DNA of 13,507 nucleotides from an uncultured Pseudomonadota bacterium (GCA_938004375.1 CALKWH010000378.1:1-13507), one strand, 5' to 3'. Counted from the first letter of the stretch, positions 1 through 5,930 are shown. Notes: generated by a model from the sequence alone, not told the origin. Numbers and translations are program-made.

Positions 1-47
1 GATATCGTATTCGGTGACTGGAGTTCAGACGTGTGCTCTTCCGATCT
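1..47 (+). other. Illumina sequencing adapter with index (artefact)
   Basis: Bases 14-47 match the standard Illumina index-read adapter, beginning GTGACTGGAGTTCAGACGTG and ending TCTTCCGATCT. Bases 1-3 (GAT) match the end of the P7 flow-cell sequence, which leaves ATCGTATTCG (4-13) as a 10-base sample index. None of this is genomic. Translating it forward gives the well-known spurious peptide TGVQTCALPIS, so any plus-strand ORF starting at base 14 is an artefact. Genomic sequence starts at about 48. Confidence 0.97.
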
Positions 48-535
48 CGCCGCGAGTGCTCGCGGAGGGTGAACCGTTCATCCTCCCAGCAGCGATAGAA
101 CGCATAATTCACCCCCGGAGCCTCCAGGCTGGGGATCGGGTCGCCGGTGACCGCGTGGCCCCTGGTGGGGTAGATCGGCAGGTGCTCGCGGCGCACCAGG
201 GCGGCCACTTCGGCGGGCATGGTGGCCTCGGACAGGTCGTCGGCGGCCGGGAGTGATGCGAGCTCGACCAGGTCGCCGTCGGGGTCGCTCAGGAAGTGGT
301 TGAGGCCGTGCCCGGGATGCAGCCGGGCGGCGGCGGCGAAGAACCGGGCCGCCCGCCCCTGGCCGGCCGTCAGGCCGTCGTGGAGGCTGCGGATCCCCAG
401 ATGGGCGAGGGCCTCGCCGAAGTTGGTGAGTGGCCCATACGGGCGCTGGTCGATCAAGACATCCGGGTGAGCCATGAGCCAGCACCTGAATTCGTATTCG
501 GCCTTGGTCTCTTTGTGGTTGGGGTCATATACCAT
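48..535 (-). CDS. Unknown protein of the accessory element, 3' end cut by contig edge
   Basis: An uninterrupted minus-strand frame runs from an ATG at 535 to the adapter boundary, 162 codons plus two bases, with no stop. The start has a good Shine-Dalgarno (AAAGGAGC, about 9 nt upstream), and this frame has the G+C-rich third positions of its neighbours. The protein begins MVYDPNHKETKAEYEFRCWL and continues with an acidic, tryptophan- and histidine-containing sequence. It includes a FFAAAARLHPGHGLNHF stretch and ends in a charged region with CWEDERFTLREH. I see no signal peptide, membrane segment or family motif that I can name. It is the last visible gene of the minus-strand chain, 40 bp after the excisionase-like gene, and is probably co-transcribed with it. 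The C-terminus is missing, so function is left open. Confidence 0.72.
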
Positions 536-543
536 GGTTAAAA

Positions 544-567
544 GCTCCTTTGCCCATAAGGGCGGTG
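544..567 (-). repeat. Gene-junction repeat, copy 1 (SD-containing)
   Basis: The minus-strand sequence includes CCCTTATGGGCAAAGGAGC and carries the ribosome binding site of the partial gene ending at 535. It is almost the same as 813-834, with one base gained in the SD run and AA in place of G in the centre. Confidence 0.6.
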
Positions 568-575
568 AATGGTTT

Positions 576-806
576 TCACTGGCGCGGGCCTTGCAGTCGG
601 AATTCGTGCAGATCGGCCTTGTGGATCCTGACCTGCTTGCCAAACTTGCGCGCGCGCAATCGCCCGGACTGGTACATCAGGCGAACGGTCGAGAGGTTCA
701 ACCGGAGAACCTCGGCCACCTCCTGGCACGTGAGCCAGATGGGCCAGGAGCCCTCGTCAGCTAGATCGAGGGTCGGCGGGGCGGGGTTTGTGTTAATGTC
801 GTTCAT
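576..806 (-). CDS. Excisionase/AlpA-type helix-turn-helix protein
   Basis: This 76-residue protein has a MerR-like winged HTH of the excisionase (HTH_17) type over residues 24-70. The pattern is LTCQEVAEVLRLNLSTVRLM, then YQSGRLRARKFGKQVRIHKA and DLHEF, where the recognition helix is followed by a basic wing and the closing D-x-x-x-F/W. Such proteins bind DNA as recombination directionality factors or as small transcription regulators of mobile elements. The ATG at 806 is chosen over an upstream in-frame ATG because AAGGAGC sits 7 nt upstream. The start also overlaps the stop of the preceding small ORF by 4 bp (ATGA). It lies in a chain with a primase-helicase, consistent with a role in excision or control of the element. 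No integrase is visible to pair it with, so an AlpA-like activator role is equally possible. Confidence 0.82.
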   Translation of the reverse strand: MNDINTNPAPPTLDLADEGSWPIWLTCQEVAEVLRLNLSTVRLMYQSGRLRARKFGKQVRIHKADLHEFRLQGPRQ

Positions 807-970
807 GATTTTGCTCCTTGCCCATGGGGCGGTGTAGTACAAAAGTTGGCCCTACTGGTAGTGGCCGTGTGCAAGAAATGGGAGGCAGTGCCTCGCCCAA
901 AGCAATCCGGGCCCTTTTCAACCCGGAGAGGGTTGGAGGCCGCTTTCCCTTGATCCATAAGGGTTTTCAT
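803..970 (-). CDS. Possible 55-aa small protein between two HTH genes
   Basis: This short frame starts at an ATG (970) that overlaps the stop of the upstream HTH gene by 4 bp. It ends with a TGA overlapping the start of the excisionase-like gene by 4 bp. Two consecutive ATGA couplings match the architecture of the whole chain and are the main argument that it is translated. The peptide starts MKTLMDQGKAASNP and is rich in Thr, Ser, His and Gly, with two cysteines and no recognisable domain. Its first residues resemble KTHIDQGKSS in the tail of the 830-aa protein because both are encoded by the same repeat. It could instead be a non-coding spacer with regulatory repeats that happens to stay open. 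Confidence 0.42.
   Translation of the reverse strand: MKTLMDQGKAASNPLRVEKGPDCFGRGTASHFLHTATTSRANFCTTPPHGQGAKS
813..834 (-). repeat. Gene-junction repeat, copy 2 (SD-containing)
   Basis: The minus-strand sequence includes CCCCATGGGCAAGGAGC and carries the ribosome binding site of the excisionase-like gene starting at 806. It is the partner of 544-567. Confidence 0.6.
944..967 (-). repeat. 24-nt repeat, copy A
   Basis: This matches 1793-1816 at 22 of 24 positions; the shared plus-strand core is TTTCCCTTGATC. It covers the start of the possible 55-aa ORF. CCCTT and AAGGG at 947-963 can pair across a 7-nt loop. Confidence 0.6.
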
Positions 971-1362
971 CGGTCGCCGTCCCGTCTGACGATCTGTTCC
1001 ACGGCGCGCAGGGCGTCGCGTTCGTCGTCCGGCTTCCCCCGGGCCTCCAAGGCCAGCCGGATCACTGCACGGGCGGCGGTCACCCGCACCGCGGGCGTGC
1101 TCTCGGGGTTGGTCATCTCGGTGAGCAGGATTCCGGCCGCCTGATCCACCGAACCGGCCAACCGGGCCAGCGCCAGGTGCGCGGCCTGGGCCTGGCAGGC
1201 CCGAAGGATGGTCAGGAAATCCTCGGTCCGGAGCCAGCGCCATAGCGTGGTGCGGCTGATCTTGACCGCCTGGGCGGCGGCGGAAAGGCTCCGGTGCTCG
1301 ATGATGGCCAGGGCCGCTTGCAAATACTTTGAGTTTTGCCGGAACTGTTGCAGATTGTTCAC
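967..1362 (-). CDS. HTH-domain protein resembling phage small-terminase/phBC6A51-type DNA-binding proteins
   Basis: This 131-aa protein begins at a GTG (1362) preceded by a strong SD (AGGAGGT, about 6 nt). The GTGA overlaps the stop of the 122-aa gene. Residues 26-46 form a helix-turn-helix (LSAAAQAVKISRTTLWRWL) like the insertion HTH in resolvases and phBC6A51-type phage proteins. The rest is alanine-rich helical sequence (ALARLAGSVDQAAGILLTEM, then VRVTAARAVIRLALEARGK) of the kind that follows the HTH in small terminase-like and other oligomeric phage DNA-binding proteins. The tail is charged. Without a large terminase nearby, a regulatory or replication-site-binding role in the element is as likely as packaging. 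The HTH call is firm; the family label is tentative. Confidence 0.75.
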   Translation of the reverse strand: MNNLQQFRQNSKYLQAALAIIEHRSLSAAAQAVKISRTTLWRWLRTEDFLTILRACQAQAAHLALARLAGSVDQAAGILLTEMTNPESTPAVRVTAARAVIRLALEARGKPDDERDALRAVEQIVRRDGDR

Positions 1363-1727
1363 TGTCCACCTCCTGTCTCCGGCCTCACGGCCGCGTGTTC
1401 CCCACCATTCCCGATGATGTGGTACCGAACCTCACCTTTTTTGTCCTTGATGGGCACCAGCTCGCCACGCACGACCAGGTCGGAAAGGATGTCCTGGCGC
1501 CTGGACCGCAGGAGCACGTTGCAGGACCACTTCAGAAGGCCGAGGATGCTCTCGGAGGTCATCGGCCACTGCCTCCGCAAGACGACCAGCAGGCGCTCCG
1601 CTGCGTCGCCGTGGGTGTCGGTGGGTGGCGGGGCCTCTACGGACTCCGGCGCGGGCTCCTGCGGGGCTCCGTGGTATGATTTGTGCTTTCGGCTCACCTT
1701 GGTTTTGTAGACACACTGTTGCATCAT
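1359..1727 (-). CDS. Small protein with possible winged-helix domain
   Basis: This protein has about 122 aa and starts at tandem ATG codons (1727 or 1724) after AGAGGTG. The first ATG overlaps the primase-helicase stop by 4 bp, while the second has the better SD spacing. The N-terminus is basic (KTKVSRKHKSYHG), followed by a proline/glutamate-rich linker (residues 21-40). The C-terminal half looks like a small winged-helix fold: LLVVLRRQWPMTSESILGLL, then RSRRQDILSDLVVRGELVPI and a KGEVRYHI wing. This reading is structural inference; I do not recognise the family. The position between the replication protein and the HTH protein suggests a DNA-binding or regulatory accessory role. Confidence 0.68.
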   Translation of the reverse strand: MMQQCVYKTKVSRKHKSYHGAPQEPAPESVEAPPPTDTHGDAAERLLVVLRRQWPMTSESILGLLKWSCNVLLRSRRQDILSDLVVRGELVPIKDKKGEVRYHIIGNGGEHAAVRPETGGGQ

Positions 1728-4216
1728 TGCACCTCTTTGGGGTCTCCTAGTTTGTTCGATTGTCCTATTTCCGAAACAGTTTCAGGGGAGGATTTCCCTT
1801 GATCTATATGGGTTTTCCCATGAAATGTGCCATTTTCCGCCAAAACTACGCGCGTAGGGAGTAGTTTTGCATTTTGCTTTTTCAGATTCTCTCTCTCTTC
1901 GTCTCTCTCTTTTTCTCTAGCGGGCGTAGTAAGAGAGGAAAAAGGCATATTTAAGGGGAAACCCCCGTCACATATAGGATTTTCTCCCATTGAATTTTTT
2001 AATTGACAATATCCGTCTTGACTTTCGCGGTTCTCGGGAAGGAAATCCCCGATGCGTGAAGCCTGTCCCCTGTCGGTCCCCGCCCAGGTGAGGCCCAGGA
2101 TCGCCTGCGGCCCATCCCCGTGGGGAACCTTCACTTGTCCCGCGCGGCCGCCCATCGTGACGCCTATGGTCCTGGCGAGCTCGAATAGGGTGTAGGTGCC
2201 CCGCTCGTCTCGTCGGCCCTTCTCGCGGTCCACCAGCGAATAGTCGGAGACGCGGTAGGCGTCGACGATGTCCGCCAGGGTGACGTGCTCCCCGGAGTCA
2301 CTCCACTTGAGCCGGGATTGCATGAAGAGCCGGAGCCCGTCGACGAGATCCAGGTAAAGGGCCTCGGTGGTGTCGTCGTCGAGATCGCCGGGGTAGGTTC
2401 CCTCGGGTCCGCAGTGGACAGCTACATCCACGGCCTCGGAGAAGACAGAGTCCAGCTCTTCGTCGGTGAGCTCGCGGATGATTCGTTCGATGTCATCGGA
2501 GCCGGCCTCGGTCCCCTTCAACCGGGTGAGGAAGGGGATTGGAAAGAGCCTTCGCCAGTACTCGGAGCCAAGGCCGGGCAGGTAGGGCATGAGGTTGCAG
2601 GCGCGAACCGTGGTCGCCATGTACCGCGCGGAATAGATGTCGCCTCCCTTGATCTCTACCTCGAAGAAGAGCCGGTCGGCGTCTTCTTTCCATTCCTCGC
2701 TGTCCTTGATCTCGGATCGCCTGGATTCTGCTGTCAGATTGGCAAGGACGCCTTCTAGGCGCTTGGATTGAAACTGAGACTTACGGAGACGGTCGGCGGG
2801 GAGGGACGCGGTAGCGCCGCCCAGCAGACGGCACAGCAGGGAGATCAACTTGCTCTTGCCGGTCCCGGCAGGTCCGACGAGGTAGAAAATCTTACCGCCC
2901 GCCCAAGGCGCAACCATGCGGGGGATCAATGCGTACACCACGATCTTCTGGACTTTGGGAGCGTAGGCGGACAGGACGAGAAAGAAGCGATTCTTGCCGG
3001 GGTCCAGGCGCTCGTGCGGGAACAGGTAGCGCCGGCCGATGGTGTTTCTGAGCTTGTCCTCGGGCCTGGCCTTGCGGAAGGTGCCGTCCTGAAAATCCAA
3101 GACCCCGTTGACGAGGGCCAGCTTGAAGCCGAGATCGTCTTGATCTGCGACTCCCTGGACCTGGGCCAGCGTCGAGAGGTAGCCAAGGCACTTGTTCTTG
3201 AACTCCATGGACTCGTCGACGATGCGGAGAGCGGAGGCGATCTCCTGGGCGGTGCGGTGCTCCCAGCGCTCGCCTGTCCACTGGTAGAATTCCGCGCGAT
3301 CCCGACCGACTCCATAGGCCGCCGTGGCCCACCAGGTAGTGGTGGACAGCAAAACGCGAACGTGTTCAAGCGCCGCCTGATCAGCGGTCTTCTTCTCCTC
3401 CTTGATCGGCTTCCGGCGCCCGGCCTCCATGGCCTTGAGGAAGTCCGCTTCCGCGTCGTCGGGGTGGGCGGATGCCTCCCGGACGCGCCGGAGGGCCTCC
3501 TGGACCTCGGGGGCGTCGTCGGACAGGCCCACACCACCCAACAGCATTGCCGCGTCCGTCCGGGCCTTGTAGGTGCCTCCCGCTTTGGCGTCCGACAGCA
3601 GGTCGAGAGCCGTCTTGATCGTGCGTTCGGCCTTCGTCGGCTTCGCCTTCGCCACCGGCACCCGCCATGGGTCCGGGTGTTCGTTGACGTAGACATCCGG
3701 GTCATGGGAGATGACGAGACACCTTGCAGGATCCGACATGTCGTCGGCCTTGGCGCCTGTCCACTCCTCCAACATGGCGCGCACCAGGTGCTCGATCCGC
3801 TTGTGGCTGGCCACGTCCACCGGCGATGGGTCCACCAGACACGCCCCGTTGACGCCACCACCACGGACGGAGACGGACGCGAGCACAACAGAGGGATGCT
3901 CTGACAGGCGGTCTCGCAGCGCGGCCGGGTCCACGCCGGGGTTGTCCTTCGCGTCGAAGTCGAACTTGATCAGCGCGGTGTAACCCGTGATGCTCTTCTG
4001 CTCCCGCTTGCCGTCGAAGGTGACGGAGGGCGCCCACAACGTGAGGTTGTGATTTTTGTAGTTCTTCTGTTCGCTCTCGTCGGAGATGGCGCGAAGGTGC
4101 CGGATCTGCGGAGTGCCATCCTTGATCCGGGTGACGAGATCGGAAAACGAGATGGCCCCGAGATCGCCGGGGGCGGAGCATGCGCCCACGGTCGTGAAGT
4201 TGACGGGCATGGTCAT
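1724..4216 (-). CDS. Primase/SF3-type helicase, replication protein of the mobile element
   Basis: This 830-aa protein appears to combine two activities. Residues 75-185 resemble the VirE N-terminal/BT4734-like domain of the archaeo-eukaryotic primase superfamily. They show an acidic motif (LIKFDFDAKD, 82-91), a central SVSVRGGGVNG (115-124), and CLVISHDPDVYVN (166-178). Residues 365-565 resemble a D5-type SF3 helicase. They show NGVLDF (370-375), Walker A GPAGTGKS (448-455), a probable Walker B/acidic strand near EGVLANLTAES, a motif-C-like MATTVRACNLMPYLPG, and an arginine pair in WRRLFPIPF (554-562). It probably primes and unwinds DNA at the element's origin. The ATG at 4216 overlaps the preceding stop by 4 bp. 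The last 80 residues are charged (EKERDEERENLKK), encoded by AT- and pyrimidine-rich DNA unlike the rest of the gene, and may be a recent extension. Confidence 0.85.
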   Translation of the reverse strand: MTMPVNFTTVGACSAPGDLGAISFSDLVTRIKDGTPQIRHLRAISDESEQKNYKNHNLTLWAPSVTFDGKREQKSITGYTALIKFDFDAKDNPGVDPAALRDRLSEHPSVVLASVSVRGGGVNGACLVDPSPVDVASHKRIEHLVRAMLEEWTGAKADDMSDPARCLVISHDPDVYVNEHPDPWRVPVAKAKPTKAERTIKTALDLLSDAKAGGTYKARTDAAMLLGGVGLSDDAPEVQEALRRVREASAHPDDAEADFLKAMEAGRRKPIKEEKKTADQAALEHVRVLLSTTTWWATAAYGVGRDRAEFYQWTGERWEHRTAQEIASALRIVDESMEFKNKCLGYLSTLAQVQGVADQDDLGFKLALVNGVLDFQDGTFRKARPEDKLRNTIGRRYLFPHERLDPGKNRFFLVLSAYAPKVQKIVVYALIPRMVAPWAGGKIFYLVGPAGTGKSKLISLLCRLLGGATASLPADRLRKSQFQSKRLEGVLANLTAESRRSEIKDSEEWKEDADRLFFEVEIKGGDIYSARYMATTVRACNLMPYLPGLGSEYWRRLFPIPFLTRLKGTEAGSDDIERIIRELTDEELDSVFSEAVDVAVHCGPEGTYPGDLDDDTTEALYLDLVDGLRLFMQSRLKWSDSGEHVTLADIVDAYRVSDYSLVDREKGRRDERGTYTLFELARTIGVTMGGRAGQVKVPHGDGPQAILGLTWAGTDRGQASRIGDFLPENRESQDGYCQLKNSMGENPICDGGFPLNMPFSSLTTPAREKERDEERENLKKQNAKLLPTRVVLAENGTFHGKTHIDQGKSSPETVSEIGQSNKLGDPKEVQ
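1793..1816 (-). repeat. 24-nt repeat, copy B
   Basis: This matches 944-967 with two differences. It lies within the C-terminal coding tail of the primase-helicase, in the same reading frame relative to the repeat (KTHIDQGK against KTLMDQGK). Confidence 0.6.
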
Positions 4217-4575
4217 GCCGCCCCCCTGCTGGCCTGATGGCCGTTTGGTTGTGAGTCTAGATCTGGGTCGCCCGGATCTGAGTCCGGGTCACTTGTGCCA
4301 GGTGGCGACGTTGCCGTCTTCGTCGTGCGGGTGGCTTGCGCCCTGCGTTGCCGCTGGCGAGGCTGCCGCCTGGAGACGGCCTCCATGGCGGGCCGTGGGG
4401 CGGCGTAGGGGTCACGACGCGGCGCCCTGTGCGTCGCGCGGTAAAGCTCGCCTGAACGTGCAGCTTCTTTCAGGCGATCTCTCTGGGGCTTCGAAGCGGT
4501 CCAGCTCGCTGCAAGCGCGTCTATCGCCTGTCGTGCAGCTTCTGAGTTTGGTGCTTGGCCGGAAACCATCGCCAT
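4213..4575 (-). CDS. Basic, proline-rich protein of unknown function, first gene of the replication chain
   Basis: I chose the ATG at 4575 (121 aa) because GGAAGGG lies about 10 nt upstream. An in-frame GTG at 4593 would add six residues. The N-terminal third is plausibly helical (NSEAARQAIDALAASW, then TASKPQRDRLKEAARSGELY). The C-terminal half is low-complexity: Arg/Pro-rich, then an acidic SDPDSDPGDPDLDSQ stretch. There is no recognisable domain. Its stop overlaps the primase-helicase start by 4 bp, and it follows directly on the promoter region at 4599-4682. This makes it the leader gene of the operon. A DNA-binding or replication-accessory role is inference from position and charge. Confidence 0.62.
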   Translation of the reverse strand: MAMVSGQAPNSEAARQAIDALAASWTASKPQRDRLKEAARSGELYRATHRAPRRDPYAAPRPAMEAVSRRQPRQRQRRAQATRTTKTATSPPGTSDPDSDPGDPDLDSQPNGHQASRGAA

Positions 4576-4598
4576 GAAAAATCGCCCTTCCACGGAAC

Positions 4599-4627
4599 AA
4601 TATGCGCCAGTTGCGATGGGTTGTCAA
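4599..4627 (-). promoter_or_regulatory. Proximal sigma70-like promoter for the primase operon
   Basis: Read on the minus strand, a consensus TTGACA (4627-4622) is followed after 17 nt by CATATT (4604-4599), 4/6 to TATAAT. It ends about 25 nt before the likely start of the 121-aa gene, which would give a very short leader. Confidence 0.45.
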
Positions 4628-4640
4628 TGGCTAACTGCCT

Positions 4641-4680
4641 GTAATCATTACTATTTTACATGTAGACAAGACTAATTGTC
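4641..4680. promoter_or_regulatory. Candidate operator palindromes over the distal promoter
   Basis: GTAATCATTAC (4641-4651) is a perfect 11-bp palindrome placed between the -10 and the expected start of transcription. GACAA-N6-TTGTC (4665-4680) is a second inverted repeat that overlaps the -35. Either could bind a repressor such as one of the HTH proteins encoded downstream; that link is inference. Confidence 0.4.
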
Positions 4681-4682
4681 AA
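4653..4682 (-). promoter_or_regulatory. Distal sigma70-like promoter for the primase operon
   Basis: Read on the minus strand, a consensus TTGACA (4682-4677) is followed after 18 nt by TAAAAT (4658-4653), 5/6 to consensus. It lies in the gap between the two minus-strand gene chains, in AT-rich DNA that stands out from its surroundings. Confidence 0.6.
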
Positions 4683-4708
4683 TCGGAACGTGAAAACCGT
4701 CAATGATA

Positions 4709-4873
4709 TCAACGGGCTACAGGACGGATCAAGGAGCCTGGAGAAGTCAACAAAAATCGATAAAGCTCGATTCGGGCGTCATGACCCCGACGACGGAGCC
4801 GGAGGACGAGTGCAACGGCCTCCTGGAGGCTGTCACAGGTGACGGAGAGGGGGCCGACGGTGACGATCATCAT
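4709..4873 (-). CDS. 54-aa orphan protein, last gene of a four-gene overlapping chain
   Basis: An ATG at 4873 overlaps the stop of the preceding 76-aa gene by 4 bp (ATGA). The frame stays open for 54 codons to TGA at 4709-4711. The peptide begins MMIVTVGPLSVTCDSLQEAV and continues ALVLRLRRRGHDARIELYRF, with a short hydrophobic/basic tail. This gives a plausible strand-helix-strand layout: beta-like IVTVG, a helix over residues 15-30, and a strand RIELYRF. It is too short for most default gene callers. I do not recognise the family. The overlap with its neighbour and the well-formed predicted secondary structure argue that it is real and translationally coupled. Confidence 0.6.
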   Translation of the reverse strand: MMIVTVGPLSVTCDSLQEAVALVLRLRRRGHDARIELYRFLLTSPGSLIRPVAR

Positions 4874-5100
4874 GCCCGCTCCCCTGGGGTCTCACGAGTC
4901 CACCACTTCACGCGCGGCGGCGGGGTCTCGGGCACCCGGCAAGCGGGGATACCATCCACGTCTTCTAGCGGTATCCGGCGACGCGGATCAGCCGCGCAGA
5001 AGGTGTCACGTTCGTCCTTCGAGGACAGGAACAGCAGCAGGTTGCGCCGGGGGTCGGTCGGGTGGAGCTGCCAGACGGGGTAGTGACCGCGCGGTCTCAT
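4870..5100 (-). CDS. 76-aa orphan protein of the accessory region
   Basis: The ATG at 5100 overlaps the stop of the 70-aa gene by 4 bp, and its own stop overlaps the next start by 4 bp. The protein is rich in Arg, Pro and Trp and contains a plausible strand-turn pattern (YPVWQLHPTDPRRNLLLFLS, then SKDERDTFCAADPRRRIPLE). It has two separate cysteines and no membrane segment. No family is recognised. Its position inside a chain of four mutually overlapping genes suggests that all are made together and serve one purpose, which the sequence does not reveal. Confidence 0.62.
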   Translation of the reverse strand: MRPRGHYPVWQLHPTDPRRNLLLFLSSKDERDTFCAADPRRRIPLEDVDGIPACRVPETPPPRVKWWTRETPGERA

Positions 5101-5309
5101 GCCTCACCTTCCGGCCGCTCACGGGTCGCCCACGCCACCCGGACGAGCTCCACCGGCAGGCGCTCACCAGCGTCACCCACCGGGCCCCCGCAGGAACACC
5201 ATTTGGCCCGTTCCCGTGGGTCGTTAAAGACATGGACGGAACCCACCATGGCGCCGGGCTCCACCGAGGAGTTGATCGGGAAGTCGAATTCGACAGCGTA
5301 GAAGGTCAT
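5097..5309 (-). CDS. 70-aa orphan protein of the accessory region
   Basis: The ATG at 5309 overlaps the stop of the 99-aa gene by 4 bp (ATGA), and the C-terminal stop overlaps the next gene likewise. The protein starts with a strand-like MTFYAVEFDFPINSS, contains VGSVHVFNDPRERAKW, and has a CSC motif at about residues 38-40 that could hold a metal only if it pairs with another chain. It ends in a charged helix. No family is recognised. Codon use is G+C-rich like the host background, so there is no composition sign of very recent transfer. Confidence 0.62.
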   Translation of the reverse strand: MTFYAVEFDFPINSSVEPGAMVGSVHVFNDPRERAKWCSCGGPVGDAGERLPVELVRVAWATRERPEGEA

Positions 5310-5605
5310 GCGTCCTCCGCTTCCACGCCGAAGGCGTCCTTGAACTCCACGCGCCGCTCCGTCAACCGCTCAAACCATTCTTTCGCCTCTTCGATGGTGA
5401 CGGGCTCGATGGTGTCCTGCTGGCCCTGCCACTGCGTTTGATGCTGCAGGAAGAACGCGCCCTTGGGCGTCTTGTAGAGAAAGACGTTCGTGCCGGACCG
5501 CTCCCAGTTGTGGCCGTCCCAGTAGTCGTTCCCCGCAATCAACGTCGCGGTGGCGGTGCGGTACCTCTTGCCGTTGATGATTTCGTTCATGTTGTAGGGC
5601 TTCAT
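5306..5605 (-). CDS. 99-aa conserved-looking hypothetical protein, first gene of the small-gene chain
   Basis: The ATG at 5605 has AGGAGAG 8 nt upstream; an alternative ATG five codons in (5590) would give MNEIINGKRY. The protein reads as a compact beta-rich fold: INGKRYRTATATLIAGND, then YWDGHNWERSGTNVFLYKTP and KGAFFLQHQTQWQGQQD. A C-terminal helix follows (TIEEAKEWFERL). I recall similar small proteins, with the YWDG-NWER-GTN-FLY-TP-G-FF pattern, scattered in plasmid- and phage-like regions of diverse bacteria. I know no function for them. It leads a four-gene chain joined by 4-bp overlaps, ending at 4709. Confidence is high that it is a gene and low for any role. Confidence 0.72.
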   Translation of the reverse strand: MKPYNMNEIINGKRYRTATATLIAGNDYWDGHNWERSGTNVFLYKTPKGAFFLQHQTQWQGQQDTIEPVTIEEAKEWFERLTERRVEFKDAFGVEAEDA

Positions 5606-5814
5606 GGTGATTCTCTCCTGTTGTCAAAAGTGCGTTTTTGTTGTCAGTAGAAACCATTCCTACCGACTCTTTCCCGCTAATTACAAGGACATCAGAAGGA
5701 CGCGCAACCCTGCGAAATCATTGGGTTTCTCGCCTTTCCCCTTTCACGACTAGCGTTTTTCGCTATGCCGATTTTTCTAGTGTTTTTGTTCGCAAGAAGT
5801 TCTGGTTGACTTCC

Positions 5815-5840
5815 GATTTCGATTTCGATTTCGATTTCGA
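5815..5840 (+). repeat. GATTTC hexamer tandem repeat
   Basis: There are four perfect GATTTC units plus a partial fifth. The complementary array AAATCG x3 lies inverted at 6172-6189. Confidence 0.9.
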
Positions 5841-5865
5841 CCTTGAGAAATCCAGGAACTCGAGC

Positions 5866-5895
5866 AAACTTACAGCGCTCGTCAGGTCCACTGAT
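5866..5895 (+). repeat. 30-nt inverted repeat, left copy
   Basis: This pairs with 6072-6101 on the opposite strand at 25 of 30 positions, including a 15-nt perfect core GTCAGGTCCACTGAT (5881-5895). The left and right copies would both translate to LTALVRSTD in one frame. Confidence 0.85.
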
Positions 5896-5930
5896 ACCGT
5901 CGAGCAGAGGGCGCTGGTGCTTGTGTATCT

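Noticed and set aside
14..256. Plus-strand ORF beginning MTGVQTCALPIS
   Set aside because: Its start is adapter sequence, and the rest is antisense to the partial minus-strand gene.
1954..1966. 13-nt word GGGGAAACCCCCG shared with the reverse strand at 6188-6200
   Set aside because: It is a short, low-complexity match inside coding sequence on one side; chance is a sufficient explanation.
2768..3904. 378-codon plus-strand ORF
   Set aside because: It lies antisense within the primase-helicase, whose frame has clear motifs. Long antisense frames are common in G+C-rich genes.
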